Below, one piece after another: positions 1 through 5,851 of a stretch of DNA of 5,851 nt. Within the stretch, counting starts at the first letter, position 1. Each line of letters opens with the position of its first letter. The notes beneath the pieces are model-generated. The model saw only the letters and a program-made list of their open reading frames with translations. It was not told the origin of the DNA and did no database searches. The stretch is taken from the NCBI GenBank assembly GCA_001795165.1, contig MGNS01000054.1, positions 22,123 to 27,973 of the forward strand, in the 5' to 3' direction. The translations under genes were made by a program, and so were the position numbers. The DNA comes from Chloroflexi bacterium RBG_16_57_11. GTDB taxonomy: Bacteria > Chloroflexota > Anaerolineae > Anaerolineales > UBA4823.

Positions 1-2095
1 TCTGGGTGTGGATGTTGCGGTGAAGGACAATATGTTCTCGTCCGAAAACTATGCACGTCAGTTCCGTCGAGAAGCAATCCTCCTGGCAAACCTGCGGCAC
101 CCGAATTTACCCCGCGTGACCGACCATTTTATCATCGATGGCCAGGGGCAATATTTGGTGATGGATTATATTGAGGGGGAAGATTTACGCCAGCGCATGG
201 AGCGTGTCGGTGTGTTGTCCGAAGAAGAAGTATGTTTGATCGGCGCAGCAGTGTGCGATGCGTTGAGTTACCTGGGGAGCAGGAAACCGCCAATTATCCA
301 CCGCGATATCAAGCCCGGCAACGTTAAGATCACCCCACAAGGCCAGATCTTTTTGGTGGATTTCGGTCTGGCGAAAACTCTGGTCGGTTCTCAGGCCACG
401 ACTACGGGGGCGAGAGCGATGACCCCCGGATACTCGCCTCCCGAGCAATATGGCACAGCGCGAACCGATCAACGCTCGGATGTTTTTTCCCTGGGCGCCA
501 CGCTTTACGCTGCGTTGACCGGTTTCACTCCCGAGGATGCTCTGGCGCGGGCGATGGGCCAGGCAGAGTTGACGCCTACACGTAAATATAATCCTCGGGT
601 TCCGCGCCGTATGGCGTCATTAATCGAACGGGCCATCGAGGTAAAGCCGGAAGATCGCTACCAATCGGCGGATGAGTTCAAGACCGCCCTCTTATCGGTG
701 AGCAGTGTAGCGCGCAAGCGTGATGGGAAATATTCCGTTGAGCCGCCTCCGGAGGGAGAAAAACCTCTGCCGCACGAGAACGCATTGCTGCCGCCCGAGT
801 CCCAATTACGTCTGGTAAGCCCGGTTGAAAAAACGCCATCGTTGCTGCCGATCAGCGCCTCAATCGAAGAGCCGGAGCAGCCCAAAGTGACCGCAAGCGC
901 ACGCAAGGGGAAGAAACGCGCAGGGTGTTCGGTTTATGCGTTGTTATTAATATCTCTGCTCGCCGCGGTTTCGCTGCTGATCTATCGCTTCGATCCGGGC
1001 ATGCCTGCCCGTGCCTATGTCCTGTACTGGCCGACGCTTTCTGTGATCCTGCCCGACAGCGCTAAGGTAATCGGCCTGCCTGGCTCGGTGAGTGACACAC
1101 CCACCTCAACGCCGACCCTTCCACAACCTGCTGCCACGGCGACTCTTCCGCTTATCTTAGCCAGCTCAGTTTCGCCTGGTTTAAACCCGAGCCGGACTCC
1201 TGAGCCAACCATTACCCCTACCAATACACCAACTCCCTTGCCTACGCCGATGGGTGGCGGCGCTGGCGAGATTGCTTTTGTCTCAAATTTGTCCGGAAAT
1301 TATCAGATATATACCATCAACCTGGATGGCACGGCACGCCGCCAGATCACTGATATCCCTGAAGGCGCCTGCCAGCCAGATTGGTCCCCCGATGGCGAGC
1401 GATTGGTGTTCGTCTCACCGTGCGACTCTATCAACGATTATTACCCTGGGTCGGCGATGTATATCGTCAATGCGGACGGAGAAGGGTTGTTGCCATTGCC
1501 TACTATGCCGGGTGGTGATTATGATCCAAAGTGGTCGCCGGATGGCAACAAGATAGCTTTCACCTCTCTGCGCAATAGCGGCCGCCCTCAATTGTATATT
1601 CTCGAGTTGGATGATTATTCGGTAACCCCAATTTCCGAAAAATATCTGACCGATTTTCAGCCCTCCTGGTCTCCGGACGGGGTGCAAATTGTCTTCATCT
1701 CCACACGCAAACTGGGCCAGCATGTGTGGGTGATGGATGCTGATGGTAAAAATCCACAGCAGTTTACCCGGAAGAACAACGGGATACTAAATTTTCGGCC
1801 TTCCTGGTCTCCGGATGGGAAGAACATCATCTTCACTCAATATGTTTCGGAGGGCAGCGTCCCCAGAGTGTTGATTGCCCCCGTCAACTTCGAAAATTAT
1901 AGCGAATACCGGGTGAGTAATCTACCCATGCGGGATGCAGTTTATTCCCCGGATGGTTATTGGATTGCTTTCGAGGGCTGGTCAGCGGGTGGGAGTCATA
2001 ATATTTACATTATGTCAGCCACGGGCGCAGGTTTGACAGCAGTAACCGATGACCAAACCTACGACTTTGACCCGGTTTGGCGCCGGACCCCGTAA
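1..2095 (+). CDS. Transmembrane Ser/Thr protein kinase with extracytoplasmic PD40/TolB-like beta-propeller (5' partial)
   Basis: This is a Hanks-type Ser/Thr kinase that should phosphorylate cytoplasmic proteins in response to an extracytoplasmic signal. The reading frame is open to the window edge (first full codon at base 2) and the glycine-rich loop is missing, so the true start lies upstream; the GTG at base 8 sits inside kinase strand beta-3 and is not a credible start. Numbering from that GTG, the catalytic residues are all present: VAVK Lys6, helix-C Glu22, HRDIKPGN (Asp100, Asn105), DFG (Asp118), and a Thr-rich activation loop leading to SPPEQYG (143-149). The kinase domain ends near residue 230. 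A charged juxtamembrane stretch, one membrane helix (about 308-327) and a Thr/Pro-rich linker (about 361-416) follow. The C-terminal domain (about 420-695) is a six-blade propeller with WSPDG motifs at 459, 509, 554 and 600, YSPDG at 646, and a closing DPVW near 691. There are no PASTA repeats. The kinase assignment is certain; the ligand is unknown. Confidence 0.96.
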   Translation, partial: LGVDVAVKDNMFSSENYARQFRREAILLANLRHPNLPRVTDHFIIDGQGQYLVMDYIEGEDLRQRMERVGVLSEEEVCLIGAAVCDALSYLGSRKPPIIHRDIKPGNVKITPQGQIFLVDFGLAKTLVGSQATTTGARAMTPGYSPPEQYGTARTDQRSDVFSLGATLYAALTGFTPEDALARAMGQAELTPTRKYNPRVPRRMASLIERAIEVKPEDRYQSADEFKTALLSVSSVARKRDGKYSVEPPPEGEKPLPHENALLPPESQLRLVSPVEKTPSLLPISASIEEPEQPKVTASARKGKKRAGCSVYALLLISLLAAVSLLIYRFDPGMPARAYVLYWPTLSVILPDSAKVIGLPGSVSDTPTSTPTLPQPAATATLPLILASSVSPGLNPSRTPEPTITPTNTPTPLPTPMGGGAGEIAFVSNLSGNYQIYTINLDGTARRQITDIPEGACQPDWSPDGERLVFVSPCDSINDYYPGSAMYIVNADGEGLLPLPTMPGGDYDPKWSPDGNKIAFTSLRNSGRPQLYILELDDYSVTPISEKYLTDFQPSWSPDGVQIVFISTRKLGQHVWVMDADGKNPQQFTRKNNGILNFRPSWSPDGKNIIFTQYVSEGSVPRVLIAPVNFENYSEYRVSNLPMRDAVYSPDGYWIAFEGWSAGGSHNIYIMSATGAGLTAVTDDQTYDFDPVWRRTP
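1259..2092 (+). repeat. Tandem PD40 (WD40-like/TolB-type) propeller repeats within the kinase gene
   Basis: The extracytoplasmic part of the kinase is built of repeats about 45-50 codons long, each marked by a W/Y-S-P-D-G motif; Trp/Tyr positions are 459, 509, 554, 600 and 646, and a sixth unit closes with DPVW near 691. Before each motif lies a strand pair of the type IYxxNxDG. Some motif copies are also close at DNA level: the bases coding for SWSPDG at about 1664-1680 and 1802-1817 are nearly identical, while other copies have drifted. The first strand (GEIAFVS, after the linker) together with the last half-blade would close the ring as in TolB. Six blades are inferred from the spacing, not from a structure. 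Confidence 0.85.
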
Positions 2096-2106
2096 GCAAA
2101 GGCTCA

Positions 2107-3132
2107 CTACAGGGCAACTTTTCTCCATACAGCATCCAGAACCTGGAGCGCCGTCAGATTGCGTACCGGCCAGGCTTTTTTCATGGCTTCGAGATCATCG
2201 AACATGGTACTCCCCCATGTCAGATGCACCTTGTCCTCCTGCAAGCCGTGATTGGGTAGTGGCTCGGTGGCAGCCCAGAAATTCCAAAGCGGAATATCGT
2301 ATTCCCATGCCAGTCGGGCGATGGTCGCGTTGATGTTGTGGTCGCCTTCCTGGTTATCGGCTTTTGTGGCAAGTATTGGAATTACACCATGATCGATGGA
2401 GAACTCGATAATTCTGCGCATCTGCGGCTCGAACTCTTCCGGATGCCATACATCATTGGTCCCCAGCATGATAAAAGCAATGCTGGGCTTATGAACGCGG
2501 TATTCGCATGCCAACGGCATTTCGCCGGCCTGGCAATAGGTGCGATCTGACCATAAAGGCACGAACAGCGCCGAGGCGTTGAAGCCGGAGCGAGCGGCCA
2601 GGCTGGCGCGGTCATAAGAACCCTGGAACTCCTCGATCACCGGAGATAGCTGTGTGTAATCACCCAGGTCGTAATAACGAGGGCCCCGGTCAAAGTCTCC
2701 CAGGAACCAGCCGGGGGTGCTGCCGCAATCGCCAATTTTTGAAAACGCGCCTGGATTATTGCCTGCCGCCAGACCACGCAGGAAAATTTCCGTCACGTGA
2801 TCGCTGATGGGTGGAACAACCGGTAGGTCTTTCCAGGACTCTGGCCCGAGAGTTGGGCGCGGAGTGGGACTGGCAAGCGAACTGGTCGGAGGTATCGAAG
2901 TTGCCAGCGGTGTTTTGGAGGCCGGCCAGGTTGGTACATTCGCTTCTAGCGATGCAAAGCGAGTTGGGCTGGTCGTCTCTTTCGGCCTGTGCGAGGTCTC
3001 GGGGGTCTGTGTATCGGCAATCCGTTCGATGCCCAGTAGCGCAGTTCGAGTCGCCAGAGGCGTCGGGCTGCTGCAAGCTGCGAGAAAGATTATGAGCAGA
3101 CCGAGGAGAAAAGCTCGTGCAGTGGTTATCAT
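2107..3132 (-). CDS. SGNH/GDSL-fold lipoprotein with Cys in the nucleophile position
   Basis: This is a 341-residue secreted lipoprotein. Residues 1-20 form a signal peptide with a hydrophobic core and the lipobox LAAC, with lipidated Cys20. A Ser/Thr/Pro-rich linker (about 21-98) tethers the catalytic-type domain (about 100-341) to the outer face of the membrane. The SGNH blocks are recognisable: block I is KIGDCGS with Cys136 where the catalytic Ser normally sits, block II Gly is probably Gly183, block III is GTND (224-227), and block V is DKVH (Asp300, His303). Cys200 and Cys209 may form a disulfide. The family includes esterases and carbohydrate O-acyl hydrolases or transferases; whether this protein is active is uncertain because of the Ser-to-Cys change. 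The ATG at 3130-3132 fits the signal peptide and has no Shine-Dalgarno sequence. It is the last of three co-directional genes and converges with the kinase gene across 11 bases. Confidence 0.88.
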   Translation of the reverse strand: MITTARAFLLGLLIIFLAACSSPTPLATRTALLGIERIADTQTPETSHRPKETTSPTRFASLEANVPTWPASKTPLATSIPPTSSLASPTPRPTLGPESWKDLPVVPPISDHVTEIFLRGLAAGNNPGAFSKIGDCGSTPGWFLGDFDRGPRYYDLGDYTQLSPVIEEFQGSYDRASLAARSGFNASALFVPLWSDRTYCQAGEMPLACEYRVHKPSIAFIMLGTNDVWHPEEFEPQMRRIIEFSIDHGVIPILATKADNQEGDHNINATIARLAWEYDIPLWNFWAATEPLPNHGLQEDKVHLTWGSTMFDDLEAMKKAWPVRNLTALQVLDAVWRKVAL

Positions 3133-3168
3133 AATCCGAATTATATTCTCGTTATTGTTCCGGGTGTA
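3133..3168 (-). promoter_or_regulatory. Candidate sigma-70-type promoter giving a leaderless lipoprotein mRNA
   Basis: Read on the - strand, a perfect TATAAT lies at 3145-3140. Seventeen bases upstream, TACACC (3168-3163) matches the TTGACA -35 consensus at only three of six positions. Transcription would start about seven bases after the hexamer, at or next to the A of the lipoprotein start codon (3132), so the transcript would have almost no leader. This agrees with the lack of a ribosome binding site before that ATG. The weak -35 and the AT-rich context keep this a candidate. Confidence 0.42.
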
Positions 3169-3199
3169 GCTGTCCGAGATGCCGGCATTGTCCTGCTAC
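3166..3199. repeat. Nested inverted repeat around the end of the SGNH membrane gene
   Basis: GTAGC at 3166-3170 and GCTAC at 3195-3199 are inverted copies, and the perfect 10-base palindrome ATGCCGGCAT (3179-3188) lies between them, nearly centred. The right arm contains the stop codon of the upstream gene and the left arm overlaps the proposed -35 region of the lipoprotein promoter. As RNA the inner palindrome would fold poorly because it leaves little loop, and no U-run follows, so it is not a normal intrinsic terminator. A DNA-binding site is possible, and chance cannot be excluded. Confidence 0.35.
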
Positions 3200-4356
3200 C
3201 TTTGACCTTCTGAAGAAAGGCTCAAAATCGCCGGGGCAATCAGGTCAGCAAATTGATTTGTCCCGGATGGAGTCATGTGCACCGCGGTGTTGGTAAATTC
3301 GGCCGCGGGTATGCTGTCCCAAACATCCAGATAATGCCAGCCCTGGTCAGTGCAGGTGGCGCGCAAGATCTGGCGATAATCGTCATAAGCCCAGCGCGGG
3401 TAATAGAAATTGTAACGAATGTCGCTGTTTTCTCCCTGGCTGATGAACATCGGCTCGTTAATCAACAGCACCGGGGTGTCGCCTGCGATCTCGATGCCGG
3501 CCGACAGGATGTCCAGGGCCAGATCGGATGGCTCAAGGTGCGGCGGCTGCAGGTTGTGGAAGCCCGTATCGGCAGGCAGATCCTCCAGGCGCGGCTTGAA
3601 GTCGGAGGGAGTTTCCTGATCGACGCCGGTGGCCGCCCAGGCTAGGCCGTAAATCTGCAGGCGAAGCCAGTCTGCCAGCGGGCGGCGAGCGCCTGCCAGG
3701 GTTCGATCCCAAAAGCTTAGTTCGGTAAAGCCAGGGTCATTAGCGTTCAGGTTTAGATGATAGGATTTGATGAGCGAGCGAACGGGCTCCGGGTTGTTTT
3801 GAAGCAATGGCGGGTAAAGCTGTTTGTCATAGGGCATGGATTCAAGCGTCAAAGGCCAAAGGATCAGGTCAGGTTGATAGCGAATGGCGTAAGAAAGGAT
3901 CAGCAAATCTTTCATCACAGACATGACTGGATATCCCAGGTTGTAAAAGCGCGCCTGGCGACCATCCGGCATCGTCAGCTGGCGCTCGTTCAGATACGTA
4001 GTGAGGGTCTGCTCATTGGCGAGCAGGTAGCCCCAGGTGGATGAATCCCCGATCACAATGACGCGAAATTCATCGACAGGTTTTTTCCCTGCGCTAAGCT
4101 GGTGAGAGGCGAACATCGCCTCCAGATTGTAGGTGCTCAAATTGTAAGATTTTTGAGGGTCATCACCATAGGGTAATCGCAGGCGACCTGGGAATAATTT
4201 GTTATAGGCTGAGACACGCCCCAGACTCGCCAGTGGGTACCATTGTGCAAAAACCAGATTTGCGATCAGAAAGAGAAAAAGGCCTTTAAATACCACATTA
4301 CGCGCCAGGCGTAGGTTGATTTCCAATGCTGTATCTGGGTGATCTGAGGCGGTCAT
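3196..4356 (-). CDS. Membrane-anchored SGNH/GDSL-type protein, probable partner of the MBOAT acyltransferase
   Basis: This is a 386-residue protein with a short cytoplasmic N-terminus, one membrane helix (about residues 22-42) and a large extracytoplasmic domain. Block I is VIVIGDSSTWG, with the expected nucleophile Ser105. NLGYP around Gly141 fits the block II oxyanion glycine. The C-terminal block is AVHMTPSG with His360, but the residue three before it is Thr357 (Asn356 one further back) rather than the usual Asp. The order N-terminal anchor plus SGNH domain, next to an AlgI-like gene, resembles the AlgJ/AlgX, DltD and PatB type partners that finish or reverse acyl transfer to extracytoplasmic glycans; the role here is inferred. 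The ATG at 4354-4356 is the only good start before the membrane helix. The nearest strong Shine-Dalgarno-like AGGAGA (4383-4378) is 21 bases away, which is unusually far. It lies 94 bases after the MBOAT gene. Confidence 0.82.
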   Translation of the reverse strand: MTASDHPDTALEINLRLARNVVFKGLFLFLIANLVFAQWYPLASLGRVSAYNKLFPGRLRLPYGDDPQKSYNLSTYNLEAMFASHQLSAGKKPVDEFRVIVIGDSSTWGYLLANEQTLTTYLNERQLTMPDGRQARFYNLGYPVMSVMKDLLILSYAIRYQPDLILWPLTLESMPYDKQLYPPLLQNNPEPVRSLIKSYHLNLNANDPGFTELSFWDRTLAGARRPLADWLRLQIYGLAWAATGVDQETPSDFKPRLEDLPADTGFHNLQPPHLEPSDLALDILSAGIEIAGDTPVLLINEPMFISQGENSDIRYNFYYPRWAYDDYRQILRATCTDQGWHYLDVWDSIPAAEFTNTAVHMTPSGTNQFADLIAPAILSLSSEGQR

Positions 4357-4450
4357 AAGCGGTTGGTTGAAAGAATGTCTCCTGTGAGAGTGAAAATAAA
4401 TTGTAATGCCTGGACTTCGTTATTCAGATTAGCAAGGGCTAAATACCGGG
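4357..4450 (-). promoter_or_regulatory. Intergenic leader with a possible internal promoter before the SGNH membrane gene
   Basis: This 94-base gap is clearly richer in A+T than the flanking genes. On the - strand TACAAT at 4405-4400 matches the -10 consensus at five of six positions; the best -35 candidate, CTGAAT at 4427-4422 with a 16-base spacer, is weak. Initiation there would leave a leader of about 36 bases containing AGGAGA (4383-4378). No terminator hairpin with a U-run is visible, so read-through from the MBOAT gene is also possible. No small gene with a conventional start and ribosome binding site was found in the gap. Confidence 0.3.
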
Positions 4451-5851
4451 CTAGAAACCGAATAATCTACGGAATACCATCCATGCGAGAGCCGGGTCGG
4501 GCGTTGCAAACCATACCCAGCCGAGGGCAACGAACAGGAATGTCATGAGCCAGCTTCCCCAGCTCATGGCCGCACGGGCGAATGATCGCTCGACCAGCGG
4601 ATCAAAGCGCAGCCTGGACCATTCCGACCAGCGATTATGCACAAACAAACCCAGGCCATGCCACAGGCCCCAGATAAGGAAATTCCAGGTGATGCCATGC
4701 CACAAACCGATCAGCGCCATGGTGCTGACCTGACCGAGAAAGATGATCATCCAGGCGGGCAGCTTGCGTGGCTGCATCCGCAGACTGCGGGTTAAAGGAT
4801 TGAAAACATACGTCCGGAACCATTGCGCCAGGGTCATGTGCCAGCTATTCCAGAAGGCGGTCAAATTGGGCTTGAGATAAGGGCGATTGAAGTTTTCTGG
4901 CAGGTGAAAACCGATCAGACGGCCCAGACCGATTGCGATATCGGTATAGCCGGAGAAGTCGAAATAAATGCGGAAAGTATAACTGAGCAGAAGCAACCAC
5001 ATCCATAAGGCGCCGGTCGTCTGCCCGGCGTTTTGTGGGCTAAGGGCGATCAAAGCCAGGCTATCGGCCAGGACAAATTTCTTGAACATGCCTATCAGGA
5101 TGCGCTGCAAGCCGGCGACTGTATTCCTCACTTTTACGCTACGTTCCAGGCTGTCGGTGGTCGAACGGGCGATGATTTGATCAAGCTCCCCGATCCAGCG
5201 CTGCGAGCGATCGATCGGCCCGGCAATGTAGCTGGGAAAGAAGATTGCATAGGACACGAACTTCTCCATCGAATAGGAAGGGAGCCTGCCGGCTTGGTAA
5301 TCTCTCAAGACGTGGATCAGGCGAAAGGCAAGGAAGGAGAAACCCAGCCAGACAATATCCGAGGGGTTGGAGAGGTAGATGGATTGTCCTGTCCAGGCGC
5401 GCAGCGCGGCGCTGAGGCGGACAGTCAGTGCAGGTGATTTCATGACAATGAAAATCGTCAGAAGTAAAAACAGAGATAGCCAGGAAAACAGCCAACGTTT
5501 ACCTGGAAAAAGATATGGCAGGGCGATCATGCCGGCTACAAGTGCCAGGCCCAAGATGATCCGGGGCAGGTCAGGCGGGCGCGTGGGGGTCAGGCAACAC
5601 AGGGGTTCGATATAGCGTGTCAAGCCGATAAGGAGGATTGGGATGACGATCAATAATGTCCCGGCGAGAGGAAATCTTCTTTTTTCCTCCTCTACCGGTC
5701 GGGTAGAGGTCCAGACAAGGACCGTCAAAGCTATCGAAAGGGTGGGTAGCCAGAAGTCAAGATTTCGGATCGGCGTGGAGGGCTGGAGCCAATATACCGC
5801 CAGCAGGCTGGCCACCAGCATGAACCAGAGGCGGGACTGGCTGGGCGCCAG
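4451..5851 (-). CDS. AlgI-like MBOAT family membrane O-acyltransferase (5' partial)
   Basis: This is a polytopic membrane protein of the MBOAT family, closest in motif pattern to AlgI/DltB/PatA-type proteins that pass acetyl or other acyl groups across the membrane for glycan O-acylation. Numbering from the internal ATG at 5819-5821, recognisable blocks are GFSFLAFRLIHVLRDYQAG (160-178), FFPSYIAGPIDR (194-205), YFDFSGYTDIAIG (286-298), NFNRPYLKPNLTAFW (310-324) running into NSWHMTL (His328), and GLWHGITWNFLIWGLWHG (372-389; His375, His388). The two conserved His positions expected in the family, His328 and His375, are present. The frame stays open for ten more codons to the window edge (ending RLWF before the Met) and that ATG has no ribosome binding site, so the start is probably outside the window. 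It reads toward two SGNH-type genes, which supports a joint acyl-transfer role. The acyl donor and acceptor cannot be determined from sequence. Confidence 0.94.
   Translation of the reverse strand: MAPSQSRLWFMLVASLLAVYWLQPSTPIRNLDFWLPTLSIALTVLVWTSTRPVEEEKRRFPLAGTLLIVIPILLIGLTRYIEPLCCLTPTRPPDLPRIILGLALVAGMIALPYLFPGKRWLFSWLSLFLLLTIFIVMKSPALTVRLSAALRAWTGQSIYLSNPSDIVWLGFSFLAFRLIHVLRDYQAGRLPSYSMEKFVSYAIFFPSYIAGPIDRSQRWIGELDQIIARSTTDSLERSVKVRNTVAGLQRILIGMFKKFVLADSLALIALSPQNAGQTTGALWMWLLLLSYTFRIYFDFSGYTDIAIGLGRLIGFHLPENFNRPYLKPNLTAFWNSWHMTLAQWFRTYVFNPLTRSLRMQPRKLPAWMIIFLGQVSTMALIGLWHGITWNFLIWGLWHGLGLFVHNRWSEWSRLRFDPLVERSFARAAMSWGSWLMTFLFVALGWVWFATPDPALAWMVFRRLFGF

Noticed and set aside
2076..2091. 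Hairpin in the last kinase codons as an intrinsic terminator
   Set aside because: The stem has two G-U pairs and no T-run follows on either strand.
2807..3169. A 120-codon open frame on the + strand
   Set aside because: It mirrors the Ser/Thr/Pro-rich linker and signal peptide of the lipoprotein; its low-complexity Gly/Val/Arg composition is what antisense reading of such a linker gives.
3253..3645. A 130-codon open frame on the + strand
   Set aside because: It is antisense to the SGNH membrane gene, which accounts for the region with its conserved C-terminal block; no ribosome binding site or domain supports the + frame.
4353..4383. A possible tiny leader peptide after AGGAGA, starting at ATT (4376) and ending in a TGA that overlaps the next ATG
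   Set aside because: It would need an ATT start only two bases after the Shine-Dalgarno core and would be seven codons long; nothing else supports translation.
5033..5437. A 134-codon open frame on the + strand
   Set aside because: It lies wholly inside the MBOAT gene on the opposite strand, whose protein shows clear family motifs across this stretch; the + frame product has no recognisable domain.
5819..5821. The ATG as the true start of the MBOAT gene
   Set aside because: The frame continues upstream to the window edge with plausible protein sequence, and no ribosome binding site precedes this ATG.

Overview
The window most likely comes from a member of the Chloroflexota, probably Anaerolineae. 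This is inferred from gene content and style, not from a marker gene. The clues are a bacterial Ser/Thr kinase fused to an extracytoplasmic WSPDG-type propeller through a Thr/Pro-rich linker, a lipoprotein with the same kind of Ser/Thr/Pro-rich linker, an AlgI-like MBOAT protein with short intergenic gaps around it, and moderate GC content. No rRNA, tRNA, mobile element or CRISPR array was seen.

Layout: four protein genes fill almost the whole window. On the + strand, bases 1-2095 hold the 3' part of a membrane-spanning Ser/Thr protein kinase, cut at the window start just before the catalytic Lys. It ends 11 bases from the end of a convergent gene. On the - strand, read from right to left, lie three co-directional genes: an AlgI-like MBOAT O-acyltransferase (4451-5851, 5' end outside the window), a membrane-anchored SGNH-type protein (3196-4356), and an SGNH-type lipoprotein (2107-3132). 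The gaps between them are 94 and 63 bases. Each gap contains a -10-like hexamer facing the next gene, so the set may be transcribed both as an operon and from internal promoters.

How they may work together: MBOAT proteins paired with SGNH/GDSL-fold partners are known in exopolysaccharide and cell-wall acylation (AlgI with AlgJ/AlgX, DltB with DltD, PatA with PatB). The MBOAT protein moves an acyl group across the membrane and the SGNH partner completes transfer to, or removal from, an extracytoplasmic glycan. By analogy, the three - strand genes look like an envelope-glycan acylation module, but the substrate cannot be read from the sequence. Both SGNH proteins deviate from the canonical catalytic set. 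The lipoprotein has Cys in the nucleophile position (GDC instead of GDS). The membrane protein keeps GDS but has no Asp three residues before its C-terminal His. The convergent kinase would sense something outside the cell and signal inward; no sequence evidence ties it to the acylation genes beyond proximity.
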